A stretch of DNA of 39,029 nucleotides, taken from assembly GCA_026984935.1 (NCBI GenBank), contig JALSRD010000087.1, positions 1 through 39,029 of the forward strand. Reading direction: 5' to 3'. How positions within the stretch are numbered: position 1 is the first letter of the stretch; each line of letters begins with the position of its first letter. Positions 15,255 through 25,751 of the stretch are shown here, one piece after another. Below the pieces are notes generated by a model. The model had not been told where the DNA came from, made no database searches, and saw nothing but the letters and a program-made list of their open reading frames with translations. Both the position numbers and the translations under genes were made by a program. This DNA comes from Desulfobacterales bacterium (lineage in GTDB: Bacteria; Desulfobacterota; Desulfobacteria; Desulfobacterales; JALSRD01).

Positions 15255-16523
15255 ATGACCGAAATTGTCGATGTCAAGGCCAGGGAAATTTTGGATTCGA
15301 GGGGAAATCCGACAGTGGAAGTTGATATTCTGCTCGCCTGCGGGGCCCTGGGACGCGCGGCCGTGCCGTCGGGCGCCTCAACCGGCAAGCGCGAGGCCCT
15401 CGAGCTGCGCAACAAACGCGCCAAGCGATACGGCGGCAAGGGTGTGGTTTCGGCGGTCAACAATGTGCATACGTCCATCGCTCCGGAAATCCGGGGCATG
15501 GATGCCGCCCGCCAGATTGAGCTGGACCGGTTTTTGATCAAGCTCGACGGTACGCCCAACAAATCAAAGCTGGGTGCCAACGCCATCCTGGGGGTTTCTA
15601 TGGCCGCTGCCAGGGCAGCCGCCATGGCCTACGACATGCCGTTGTACCAGTACCTCGGCGGCGTCAATGCGCGCTATCTGCCGCTGCCCCAGATGAACAT
15701 TGTCAACGGCGGCATGCACGCCGCCAACAACCTGGATATCCAGGAGTTCATGATCGTTCCCGTGGGTGCCAAATCCATCGCCCAGGCCATGCAGATGGGG
15801 TCAGAGACCTTCCACGCCCTGAAAAAAATCCTCAAGGCCAAGGGCATGAGCACCGCCGTTGGCGATGAGGGCGGGTTTGCGCCCGACTTCGACTCCCACG
15901 AAGCGGCCCTGAAAGTCATCGTGCAGGCCATCAAACAGGCCGGCTACAAACCCGGTGACGACATCGGCCTGGCACTGGATCCCGCCGCCAGCGAATTCTA
16001 TGAAAAGGGCAAGTACATCTTCCGCTCCGAAAAGCGCAAACTGTCCTCCAAACAACTGATCGACTACTACGAAAAGCTGATCGAGCAGTTTCCGATCCTG
16101 TCCATCGAGGATGGACTGGCCGAGCAGGACTGGGCCGGTTGGGAGGCCATGACTGACCGCCTGGAGGGATCCATTCAAATCGTGGGGGATGATATTTTTG
16201 TCACCAACCCCAAGATATTCACCAAGGGCATCGAGAGAGGCATCGCCAACGCCATCCTGATCAAGCTGAACCAGATCGGCACACTGACCGAAACCCTGGA
16301 TACCATCGAAATGGCCAAACAGGCCGGCTACATGACGGTCATCTCGCACCGCTCGGGAGAAACCGAGGACACCTTTATCGCCGATCTGGTCGTCGCCATC
16401 AACGGCGGCCAGATCAAAAGCGGCTCCCTCTCGCGAACGGATCGCGTGTCCAAGTACAACCAGCTGCTGCGCATCGAAGAGCAGCTCGGCGAAGCAGCCC
16501 TGTTTGCCACCAACGTACTTTAA
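15255..16523 (+). CDS. eno: Enolase (phosphopyruvate hydratase)
   Basis: 422 residues, the normal length. Converts 2-phosphoglycerate to phosphoenolpyruvate in the cytoplasm. Hallmarks are [11 protein letters not shown] near residue 12, [20 protein letters not shown], the metal-binding [22 protein letters not shown] with the catalytic lysine and [10 protein letters not shown] chose the ATG at 15255, preceded by AAGAGGAG, instead of the longer frame. Both neighbours downstream are on the same strand. With gap and tpiA further on, the window carries three lower-glycolysis/gluconeogenesis genes at two loci. Confidence 0.97.
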   Translation: MTEIVDVKAREILDSRGNPTVEVDILLACGALGRAAVPSGASTGKREALELRNKRAKRYGGKGVVSAVNNVHTSIAPEIRGMDAARQIELDRFLIKLDGTPNKSKLGANAILGVSMAAARAAAMAYDMPLYQYLGGVNARYLPLPQMNIVNGGMHAANNLDIQEFMIVPVGAKSIAQAMQMGSETFHALKKILKAKGMSTAVGDEGGFAPDFDSHEAALKVIVQAIKQAGYKPGDDIGLALDPAASEFYEKGKYIFRSEKRKLSSKQLIDYYEKLIEQFPILSIEDGLAEQDWAGWEAMTDRLEGSIQIVGDDIFVTNPKIFTKGIERGIANAILIKLNQIGTLTETLDTIEMAKQAGYMTVISHRSGETEDTFIADLVVAINGGQIKSGSLSRTDRVSKYNQLLRIEEQLGEAALFATNVL

Positions 16524-16545
16524 CCCGCAGCCGCAGGCATGATCA

Positions 16546-17184
16546 ATGGGCAGTATCTTTGCCATCGGTGATATTCACGGGTGCATCCACAAGCTGGATG
16601 CACTCCTGGGCAAGATCGTCATCGACTTTACGCGCGACACCCTGCTCTTTGTGGGCGATTACATCGACCGCGGCCGGCACGCTTTCGAAGTGGTCGAACG
16701 GCTGATCAGCCTGAAAAACCGGTATCCCGGCATCATCCTGCTGAAGGGCAACCACGAGGACATGCTGCAGCACTATCTCGCCGGCGAGGACAAACTGAGT
16801 TATCTTTCCAACGGCGGCCGCCAGACGCTGGAGAGCTACCTGCGGCACAAACGGTCGGGGGAGGGTTTCCCCATCCCGCAGACGCACCTCGATTTTTTCC
16901 ATTCCCTGGCCCTCTACCACCAGACGGAGCGCTACATCTTCGTACATGCGGGCCTGAAGCCCAAGGTTCCCCTGGAACGTCAGGTGCCCGAAGACCTGCT
17001 CTGGATCCGCGAGCGCTTCATCGGCTCGCATTACGATTTCGGCAAAACCGTGGTATTCGGCCACACGCCTTTTCCGGCGCCTTTCGTGGACACCAACAAA
17101 ATCGGCATCGACACCGGTGCCGTATACGGCCGCCAACTGACCTGCGTGCAGCTGCCCGAGCTGGTGTTTTATGCCGCCGGGTAG
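16546..17184 (+). CDS. PPP-family serine/threonine protein phosphatase (metallophosphoesterase)
   Basis: 212 residues. The complete metal-site signature of the PPP family is visible: GDIHG near residue 8, GDYIDRG near 37, GNHED near 67, a histidine in VHAGL and GHTPF near 175. It resembles bacterial PrpA/PrpE-type or ApaH-like phosphatases. It follows enolase by 22 bp on the same strand. The substrate (phosphoprotein or dinucleoside polyphosphate) cannot be read from the sequence. The ATG at 16546 is followed at once by the first motif, so the start is well constrained. Confidence 0.85.
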   Translation: MGSIFAIGDIHGCIHKLDALLGKIVIDFTRDTLLFVGDYIDRGRHAFEVVERLISLKNRYPGIILLKGNHEDMLQHYLAGEDKLSYLSNGGRQTLESYLRHKRSGEGFPIPQTHLDFFHSLALYHQTERYIFVHAGLKPKVPLERQVPEDLLWIRERFIGSHYDFGKTVVFGHTPFPAPFVDTNKIGIDTGAVYGRQLTCVQLPELVFYAAG

Positions 17185-17212
17185 ATGCACCGCGGGCGCT
17201 GAAACGAACGCC

Positions 17213-18067
17213 ATGAGATCCGCAAGCCTGCACAGACTGATCGGCGTGATCGCCGCCGTGGCCGTATTGTTGTCTTTTCATGATGCCGGCGCCTATGTTC
17301 TGCCGGGGCCGTACCTGGTTTCGCGCATGCTGCGCAGCATGGGCAGAACCACGGCGCTGCTGGTCGTGCAAAAGCAGATCATTTACGGCCTAGGCGAAAA
17401 CCAGCCGCCTCCTGAAATCCACGAGACCCTGCGCTTCCAGTTTCCCAATCGTTTTCGCGCCGACAGTTCGACCGACAGCACCAAGCGCATATACGTCCAG
17501 GCCGATGCACAGGTACTGACCCTTCTGGACGGCCGCGTGGCCACCGCCGACAGCCGTGCGGAACTTTACAAGGACCTGCTGTTGTACCGCGACCGCGACC
17601 TGCTGACCGCACGGCTCGCGCGTACCGGCGTCGACATTAACGTTTCGAGCCTGGGCCATGACGGCCCGCGGGTCTTTTTCGTGGTGGGTGCCGCTTTCCC
17701 GGACACCGCCACACCGCAGCTTTGGATCGACAAGCAGACCTTTTTGCCGCTGCGCTGGATCGTGGGTTCACAGGCACTATCCGAAGCCCAGCCGCGACTG
17801 GAGTTCCGCTACCTGAAGTGGACGCAGGTCGGAGAAGGCTTCTGGTATCCGTTGCGCATCGAATGTTACCGCAATGAGACGCTGATCCGCGAAATCCGGG
17901 TCGACAGCACCCGCTTGAACGTGACGTTTGGCCGCGACCTGTTCGACATTGCGGCACTGAAATCGGGCCTGGCCGAAACCTCCGAACCCGCAGTGCACGC
18001 CGCACCACGGCCGGAAATGGATGAGGTCCGCAAAACCATCGAAGAATTCAAGAAAATCTACCACTGA
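17213..18067 (+). CDS. Exported LolA-like protein of unknown function
   Basis: 284 residues from the ATG at 17213. An N-terminal Sec signal peptide is clear: basic RSASLHR, a hydrophobic stretch LIGVIAAVAVLL and a likely cleavage after AGA near residue 28. The mature part is beta-rich, with segments (ETLRFQFPNRFRAD, LWIDKQTFLPLRWI, WTQVGEGFWYPLRIE) that recall the LolA/outer-membrane-lipoprotein-sorting fold. It is expected in the periplasm. A longer frame from 17171 would overlap the phosphatase gene and spoil the signal peptide. No lipobox cysteine is present. The LolA-like assignment is by pattern only. Confidence 0.6.
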   Translation: MRSASLHRLIGVIAAVAVLLSFHDAGAYVLPGPYLVSRMLRSMGRTTALLVVQKQIIYGLGENQPPPEIHETLRFQFPNRFRADSSTDSTKRIYVQADAQVLTLLDGRVATADSRAELYKDLLLYRDRDLLTARLARTGVDINVSSLGHDGPRVFFVVGAAFPDTATPQLWIDKQTFLPLRWIVGSQALSEAQPRLEFRYLKWTQVGEGFWYPLRIECYRNETLIREIRVDSTRLNVTFGRDLFDIAALKSGLAETSEPAVHAAPRPEMDEVRKTIEEFKKIYH

Positions 18068-18078
18068 CAGGGCCTGCA

Positions 18079-18150
18079 ATGCCGGAAGGCGCCAAAATCG
18101 CTTTCCAAAAGGGCGACGGTATGCTACCTGTCGCAAGAGGATTCCGGCAT
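18079..18150. repeat. Structured intergenic palindrome
   Basis: ATGCCGGAA (18079-18087) and TTCCGGCAT (18142-18150) form a perfect 9-bp outer stem. Inside, GCGACGGTA (18113-18121) pairs with TACCTGTCGC (18125-18134), giving a 9-bp inner stem with one bulged T and the loop TGC. It begins 12 bp after the stop of the LolA-like gene; there is no T-run, so it is not a classical terminator. Confidence 0.5.
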
Positions 18151-18151
18151 A

Positions 18152-18157
18152 TATAAT
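18152..18157 (+). promoter_or_regulatory. Possible -10 box for pyrG
   Basis: A perfect TATAAT within an AT-rich run. No good -35 stands 16-18 bp upstream. If used, the pyrG leader would be about 240 nt and include the whole palindromic element at 18197-18388. Confidence 0.3.
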
Positions 18158-18196
18158 CTGCCAACGTGCTGCCAAACAATCTGATGTGATTTAACC

Positions 18197-20061
<1,865 letters not shown>

Positions 20062-20193
20062 CACCCGTTCAGCAGCCGCCATCGTATCCTCTCAAAAAAC
20101 CGCCGGTAACGGGTCGCCACACGGGGCATGCGTGTCTCGCGGAAGCGGCACTCTCCCGATGGCAAGGCCAAAAACGGTCCGCGGCCGGCACTT

Positions 20194-22824
20194 TCAGCTT
20201 TGCCGCCGCACAATCTCTTCGACTTTGTCCAGTGCCTGGTCGAGGTGCTGCGGCTGGCTGCCGCCGGCCTGGGCCATGTCGGGCCGCCCGCCGCCGCGGC
20301 CGCCCACCACCGCCGCCGCCTGGCTGATGATCCGGCCGGCATGATAGCGCCCCACAAGGTCCTTGGTCACCAGCGCGATCAGCAGCGCCTTGCCGCCCGC
20401 GCGGCTGCCCAGCACGATCACCCCGCTCTTGATTTTCTCCTTGAGCCGGTCCCCCATCTCGCGCAGTGCCGCCGGAGAATCCGCCGCCACCTTTTTCACC
20501 AGCAGGCGCGTGCCGTCGATCTGTCGCACACTGTCCAGCACATCGCCCATGGACTGCGCGGCGAGCTGCATGCGCAGCTGCTGCACTTCTTTTTCCAGGT
20601 GTTTCTGGGCGGCCATTATTTTCCCGATCCGCTGGACCACCGCTGCCGGCGCCTCGCGGGTCATGTGCGCGATGGCCTGCACCGCGGCATCGGTCTGCTG
20701 AATGTGCACCATGGCCGCTTCACCGGTCAGGGCCTCGATGCGGCGCACGCCGGAGGATACACTGGCTTCGGAAACAATCTTGAACACACCGATATCCCCG
20801 GTGCGTTGCGTATGCGTACCACCGCACAGTTCCCGGCTGAACTCGGCCAGGGAAATCACGCGCACCCGTTCGCCGTACTTTTCTTCGAACAGCGCCGTTG
20901 CGCCGGATGCAATGGCGCTGTCCATGTCCGTTTCACGGATATCCACCGCCACGTTTTGGCGGATGCGCCGGTTGACCAAAATTTCGATCTCTTCCAGCGC
21001 CGCGGTTTCCACCTGTGCAAAATGTGTAAAATCGAAGCGCAGGCGATCGGGCGCCACCAGCGAACCGGCCTGCTTGACGTGGTCTCCCAGCACCTTGCGC
21101 AGCGCCCAGTGCAGCAGGTGCGTGGCCGTGTGGTTGCAGGCCGTCGCCGCCCGCCGCCGGGCATCGACCTGCAGTGTCAGCCGGTCCCCCGGACGGACAC
21201 GGCCGGCGGTCACCCTGCAGCGGTGCACCACCAGTCCGGCGGGATCTCTGACGGTATCTTCAATGCGCAGCTCCCCGTTTTCGCCCACCGCCTTACCGCG
21301 GTCCCCCACCTGGCCGCCGGCTTCGGCGTAAAAGGGCGTGACGTCGCAGACCATCTCGACCATATCCCCGGCCTGCGCCGCATCCAGCTCGCGCCCGTCG
21401 TGCACCAGGGCGAGCACCGTGGCCGGCGCAGACAGCTGCTCATAGCCGCAGAACTCCGTGAAGCGGCCGGCGGCCGTCAATTTTTTAAAGGCTTCGACGG
21501 TCGCGGCAAAGGTGCTCACCTGACGCGAGCGCTCGCGCTGATGCTGCATGTTGCGTTCGAAGCCGTCCATGTCCAGCTGCATGTCTTCGTCGCGCACCAC
21601 ATCGCGCACGATGTCCACCGGAAAGCCGTAGGTGTCGTAAAGCTTGAAAATCAGACCGCCGGGCACCACTTTCCGTCCATCGGCCTTGAGTTCCGCCAGC
21701 GCATCGTTGAGCACGCGCAGGCCGTGGTCCAGGGTTTCGAAAAAGCGCACTTCCTCGTTTTTAATCACACTGCTGACAAAAGCCCTGGCGTCGGCAAGCT
21801 CGGGATAGGCGGACTGCATGATGTCGAAGACCACACCGGCGGTGCGGTGCAGAAAGGGCTCCGTCAGGCCGATGTTGCGGCCGTAGCGGATGGCCCGGCG
21901 CATGATGCGCCGCAGCACGTATCCGCGGCCCTCGTTGGCGGGCAGGATGCCGTCGGCGATCAGAAAAACGGCGGCCCGGCTGTGATCGGCGATGACTTTC
22001 ATGGCCACGTCGGCCTGCTTAGACTCCTTTCGGCCGACACCGGCCAGCATTTCGGCCTGTTGCATGACCGGCCGGATCAGGTCCGTGTCAAAGTTTGTGG
22101 GGACCTTCTGCACGATGGACGCCATCCGTTCCAGTCCCAGGCCGGTGTCGATGCTCGGCTTGGGCAGCGGCGTCATGTTCCCGTCGGCATCGCGATTGAA
22201 CTGCATGAAGACCAGATTCCAGATCTCCAGAAAACGGTCGCATTCGCAGCCCAGCGCACAGTCCGGTTTGCCGCAGCCGTGTTCGGCGCCACGGTCGATG
22301 TGAATTTCGGAACAGGGCCCGCAGGGACCGGTATCCCCCATGGACCAGAAGTTGTCGGCTTCGCCGAAACGCACGATACGTTCGGCCGGCACCCCGATCT
22401 GTTTCTGCCAGATGTCGAAAGCTTCATCGTCATCCAGGTAAATGGATACCCACAGCTTGTCGGCCGGCAGACCGTACCCGTTGGTCAAAAGGTCCCAGGC
22501 GAACTCTGTGGCTTTTTCCTTGAAGTAATCGCCGAAGGAAAAATTCCCCAGCATTTCAAAGAAAGTATGATGCCGCGCCGTGTAGCCGACATTTTCCAGA
22601 TCGTTGTGCTTGCCGCCGGCGCGCACGCACTTCTGCGAACTGGTGGCCCGCACATAGGACCTTTTTTCCTCCCCCAGAAAGGTGCGCTTGAACTGCACCA
22701 TACCGGCATTTACAAAAAGCAGCGTCGGGTCATCCTGGGGCACCAAAGAGGAGCTCCTGACAATCTGATGTCCATGCTTTTTAAAATAGTCCAGAAACTT
22801 GCTGCGAACCTCGTTACCTGTCAT
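20194..22824 (-). CDS. alaS: Alanyl-tRNA synthetase
   Basis: 876 residues, the usual length. It charges tRNA-Ala. The class II catalytic core (residues 1-250) shows DDPTLLFVNAGMVQFK, TGPCGPCSEIH and GLGLERM; the editing domain carries the zinc motifs HTATHLLH and CGGTH; the C-terminal part is the helical C-Ala region (EKEVQQLRMQLA, then a GRGGGRPDMAQAGG segment close to the end). The ATG at 22824 has GGAG upstream. It follows recA by 40 bp on the same strand, an arrangement found in many bacteria. A large opposite-strand frame over this gene is only its shadow. Confidence 0.97.
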   Translation of the reverse strand: MTGNEVRSKFLDYFKKHGHQIVRSSSLVPQDDPTLLFVNAGMVQFKRTFLGEEKRSYVRATSSQKCVRAGGKHNDLENVGYTARHHTFFEMLGNFSFGDYFKEKATEFAWDLLTNGYGLPADKLWVSIYLDDDEAFDIWQKQIGVPAERIVRFGEADNFWSMGDTGPCGPCSEIHIDRGAEHGCGKPDCALGCECDRFLEIWNLVFMQFNRDADGNMTPLPKPSIDTGLGLERMASIVQKVPTNFDTDLIRPVMQQAEMLAGVGRKESKQADVAMKVIADHSRAAVFLIADGILPANEGRGYVLRRIMRRAIRYGRNIGLTEPFLHRTAGVVFDIMQSAYPELADARAFVSSVIKNEEVRFFETLDHGLRVLNDALAELKADGRKVVPGGLIFKLYDTYGFPVDIVRDVVRDEDMQLDMDGFERNMQHQRERSRQVSTFAATVEAFKKLTAAGRFTEFCGYEQLSAPATVLALVHDGRELDAAQAGDMVEMVCDVTPFYAEAGGQVGDRGKAVGENGELRIEDTVRDPAGLVVHRCRVTAGRVRPGDRLTLQVDARRRAATACNHTATHLLHWALRKVLGDHVKQAGSLVAPDRLRFDFTHFAQVETAALEEIEILVNRRIRQNVAVDIRETDMDSAIASGATALFEEKYGERVRVISLAEFSRELCGGTHTQRTGDIGVFKIVSEASVSSGVRRIEALTGEAAMVHIQQTDAAVQAIAHMTREAPAAVVQRIGKIMAAQKHLEKEVQQLRMQLAAQSMGDVLDSVRQIDGTRLLVKKVAADSPAALREMGDRLKEKIKSGVIVLGSRAGGKALLIALVTKDLVGRYHAGRIISQAAAVVGGRGGGRPDMAQAGGSQPQHLDQALDKVEEIVRRQS

Positions 22825-22864
22825 CGCGCTCTCCAACACCCCCTGCTCACTTTGTTTTCCCGGT

Positions 22865-23905
22865 TTACGCCTCTTGGGATGGTGCTTCGGCCGCCGCGGG
22901 TTCCGTTTCACGCACCAGCCCCAGGGCAGTGCGCACCTCGCCGTAAACGGCACTGAAAATGTCCGGATTGTCCCGCAGAAAATTCTTGACGTTCTGGCGC
23001 CCCTGGCCGATGCGTTCGCCCTTGTAGGCATACCACGAACCGCTTTTCTCAATGCTGCCGGTGGCCACACCCATGTCGATCAGATCGCCGGCCAGTGAAA
23101 TGCCCTCACCGTACATGATATCGAATTCGGCGTCTTTGAACGGCGGCGCCAGCTTGTTCTTGACCACCCGCACCCGCGTACGGTTGCCGATGACTTCCTG
23201 ACCGTCCTTGATGGCGCCGATGCGTCGGATGTCCAGGCGCACCGAGGAATAAAATTTCAGCGCATTGCCGCCGGTGGTGGTTTCCGGATTTCCGAAAACC
23301 ACGCCGATTTTCATGCGGATCTGGTTGATGAATATCACCGACGTCATGGTCTTGCCGATGGTGCCGGTCAGTTTCCGCAACGCCTGGGACATCAGCCGGG
23401 CCTGCAGACCCATGTGCGAATCCCCCATTTCGCCTTCGATTTCGGCACGCGGCACCAGCGCCGCCACCGAATCGATGACCACGATGTCGATGGCGCCGCT
23501 GCGCACCAGCATATCGGTGATTTCAAGGGCCTGCTCACCGGTGTCGGGCTGCGACACCAGCAGTTCGTCGCAGTTGACGCCCAGTTTGCGGGCATAGGCC
23601 GTATCCAAGGCATGCTCGGCGTCGATGAACGCGGCGATCCCCCCTTGTTTCTGGACTTCAGCCACGGCGTGCAGCGCCAGCGTGGTTTTGCCCGAGGATT
23701 CGGGCCCGAAAATCTCGGTGACACGCCCCTTGGGCAGGCCGCCGATACCCAGGGCCTTGTCCAGCGAGACCGAGCCTGTCGAAATCACCGGTACGTCGGC
23801 GACGGCGCGGCTGCCCAGCTTCATGATGGCACCTTTGCCGAACTGGCGTTCAATCTGTCCCATGGCGGTTGCCACCGCCTTTTCCCGATCCGCAGAAATA
23901 CTCAC
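22865..23905 (-). CDS. recA: Recombinase RecA
   Basis: 346 residues. It catalyses strand exchange and activates LexA cleavage in the SOS response. Walker A is GPESSGKTT, Walker B VIDSVAAL, followed by the L1/L2 loop regions ([17 protein letters not shown] and [15 protein letters not shown]). The C-terminus is acidic/Ala-rich. I chose the GTG at 23905, since AGGAGG sits six bases before it and the resulting N-terminus ([18 protein letters not shown]) fits the family; the longer frame overlaps thpR. No classical LexA box is visible just upstream, so SOS control, if any, would act from further up the operon or with a different motif. Confidence 0.96.
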   Translation of the reverse strand: MSISADREKAVATAMGQIERQFGKGAIMKLGSRAVADVPVISTGSVSLDKALGIGGLPKGRVTEIFGPESSGKTTLALHAVAEVQKQGGIAAFIDAEHALDTAYARKLGVNCDELLVSQPDTGEQALEITDMLVRSGAIDIVVIDSVAALVPRAEIEGEMGDSHMGLQARLMSQALRKLTGTIGKTMTSVIFINQIRMKIGVVFGNPETTTGGNALKFYSSVRLDIRRIGAIKDGQEVIGNRTRVRVVKNKLAPPFKDAEFDIMYGEGISLAGDLIDMGVATGSIEKSGSWYAYKGERIGQGRQNVKNFLRDNPDIFSAVYGEVRTALGLVRETEPAAAEAPSQEA

Positions 23906-23945
23906 GGCATCCTCCTGTGTTGAAAAACTAATATCCGCCGCTGTC

Positions 23946-24578
23946 TCACGCACCACCCGCCGGCACCCGCGGCAGCCTGTAGGTGCCACGGGGTGTGTAC
24001 CGCGCTCCGGCCGGTGTCAGCCGGCTTTCGTACAGTACCAGTGTGTCGGCGCAAAAAGCAAGCGGTGCAAAACCGGAGACCCGTGTCACGGCGTTGACGA
24101 CCGTCCGTGGATCCGGCCGCGACTTGATCCGCGCCAATGTCAGGTGCCCCTTAAACGCCCGCCGTTCTGCGGGAAAACTTACAGGATCCAGCGCCATCAG
24201 TTCTCGATCCAGGCGTTTTTTAAACGCGGCCAGCCCACTGATCGCACCGCCCAATCCGGCCCAGACCACTCGTGCACGCCCAAGCGTCGGAAACGCACCC
24301 ATACCCTGCAGCACCAGATCAAAAGCCGGTACCCCAAGGGCGCTTTCCCCGACCAGCGCCGCCACCTGCGGCAGCATGCCGGACGGAATCTCCCCCAGAA
24401 AACGCAAGGTCAAATGGACGTTTCCCACCGGCACCCAGCGCGCCCGGAGGTGCTGCTGGCGCAGCTGTTGCTGGAGGTCCGCCAGGGTGCCCCGGACGTT
24501 CTCCGGCAGATCCAACGCGATAAAAGCCCTGATCTTTTCGGCCAAGCGCCCCGATCCTTTTTGTGCCACCCGCGGCAC
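23946..24578 (-). CDS. thpR: RNA 2',3'-cyclic phosphodiesterase (ThpR/LigT)
   Basis: 210 residues. The 2H phosphoesterase family hallmark, two H-x-T-x motifs, is present: HLTLRFLG near residue 55 and HLTLARIK near 145. These enzymes hydrolyse 2',3'-cyclic phosphate ends of RNA. The frame begins with GTG at 24578, just after the stop of the DUF39 gene; the family core starts at [10 protein letters not shown]. It lies between the DUF39 gene and recA on the same strand, 40 bp before recA, and is probably co-transcribed with both. Confidence 0.88.
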   Translation of the reverse strand: MPRVAQKGSGRLAEKIRAFIALDLPENVRGTLADLQQQLRQQHLRARWVPVGNVHLTLRFLGEIPSGMLPQVAALVGESALGVPAFDLVLQGMGAFPTLGRARVVWAGLGGAISGLAAFKKRLDRELMALDPVSFPAERRAFKGHLTLARIKSRPDPRTVVNAVTRVSGFAPLAFCADTLVLYESRLTPAGARYTPRGTYRLPRVPAGGA

Positions 24579-24584
24579 CGCAGT

Positions 24585-25751
24585 TCATTGCGGCAGCGTA
24601 AACTGCGGCGCACCCAGCAGAAACTGCCCCCCGGAGATCCTCTGCTTCAGTTCCTCGGCAATTTCGCGCGCCTTGACGACACTGGACAGCGGCACGCTGG
24701 GAATCTGCTTTCCTTTGAACTGGATGCTGCCGCTCTTGAGTTCGGCGTAGCTCACCATGCCGTGGCTGTGCGCGCGCCCCTTGGGATAGTCGTTGCCGTA
24801 ATCGACGATCTGGGTGAACAATTCTTCGTCCGCAACACCCGTAAAACGCGCCAGGTCTTCATTGAGAATGGGGATCGGCACCCCGACGCCGACGGCCAGC
24901 GAACATCCGTAGCCCTGGATGCTGACGCCCCTCAGCCATTGCGGCTGCATCTGCTTCAGGTCTCCCATGACCCACAGCGTACCGGCCGGCCGCACGGGCA
25001 CCCCACGTGCCGTGCGCTCCTGGCCCGGGTTGTGCTGGGTCCCATGCCATGTGACATACCCCTCGCCGCCGCCTAAAAAAATGTGCGTACCCATACCGAT
25101 GGTCTGGTAAAAGGGGTCGTTGAGCAGGGGGCTGAGCTGCCCGGCGCTGCAGTAATTGGCGTTGGCCGCCATGGGCTTCAGCGCCCCCATATAAGTGTAG
25201 ATGGTCTTGCGCGTCAGGTTGATGGCGCAATTGTAGTTCTGGTAGGCGTTGCGTGGATTGCACAGCGTGGCCTGCGGAAGGGTCGCGAGGTCGATCTCCT
25301 TTTCCAGTTCCTTGCGCGGATAGCAGTCCGTCCCGTAAGAGCGGGCCTTCAGGTGGATCTTTTCGCCGGCCAGCAGATCCTGGATCACGTGCCCGCCGCC
25401 GTAGCGGAATTCCCCCGGATAAACCTTGTTCAAAGGATCGTCGCTGCGCGGTTCGGTAGCCCCGATATAACAGTCTACGGCGGCAATACCGGCGTAGGCC
25501 GGCACGTCGTTCAGCCAGACCTGCGAAGCCTTGATGCCCGGCACGGCATGCCCGAAATTGATGAAGGCGCCCGATGAGCACATGGGCGAGAAAGTCCCGG
25601 TGGTGACCACATCCACCTGGCGGGCGGCCTCGGCGGCGCCGTTTTCCCTGACGATATCGATCATTTCTTCGGCGGTCACCACGATCACCTCGCCTTTCCG
25701 GATTTTGGCGTTGATCTGGGCGTAAGTTTTGCTGACCTTGCTCTTTTTCAT
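24585..25751 (-). CDS. DUF39 homocysteine biosynthesis protein (aspartate-semialdehyde sulfurtransferase type)
   Basis: 388 residues. It belongs to the DUF39/HcyBio family, implicated in methanogens and sulfate reducers in making homocysteine from aspartate semialdehyde and sulfide without acyl-homoserine. Conserved stretches include SPMCSSGAFINFGH with Cys58, TDCYPRKELEKE with Cys143, CNPRNAYQNYNCA and GVGVPIPILNE. Cys58 and Cys143 are the likely counterparts of the two essential cysteines of the archaeal enzyme. No CBS pair or ferredoxin domain is fused, so a separate ferredoxin-type partner is expected elsewhere. Its ATG overlaps the upstream peptidase stop as ATGA. Strong hint of a sulfidogenic anaerobe. 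Confidence 0.85.
   Translation of the reverse strand: MKKSKVSKTYAQINAKIRKGEVIVVTAEEMIDIVRENGAAEAARQVDVVTTGTFSPMCSSGAFINFGHAVPGIKASQVWLNDVPAYAGIAAVDCYIGATEPRSDDPLNKVYPGEFRYGGGHVIQDLLAGEKIHLKARSYGTDCYPRKELEKEIDLATLPQATLCNPRNAYQNYNCAINLTRKTIYTYMGALKPMAANANYCSAGQLSPLLNDPFYQTIGMGTHIFLGGGEGYVTWHGTQHNPGQERTARGVPVRPAGTLWVMGDLKQMQPQWLRGVSIQGYGCSLAVGVGVPIPILNEDLARFTGVADEELFTQIVDYGNDYPKGRAHSHGMVSYAELKSGSIQFKGKQIPSVPLSSVVKAREIAEELKQRISGGQFLLGAPQFTLPQ

Noticed and set aside
20062-20193. Bidirectional terminator between the convergent pyrG and alaS genes
   Set aside because: Only a distant 7-bp GCCATCG/CGATGGC pair and GC-rich short stems without T-runs are visible; not enough for a call.
20128-22956. 942-codon open frame on the plus strand opposite alaS
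   Set aside because: Shadow of alaS; no recognisable domain, composition rich in His, Ala and Gly, and alaS is certain.
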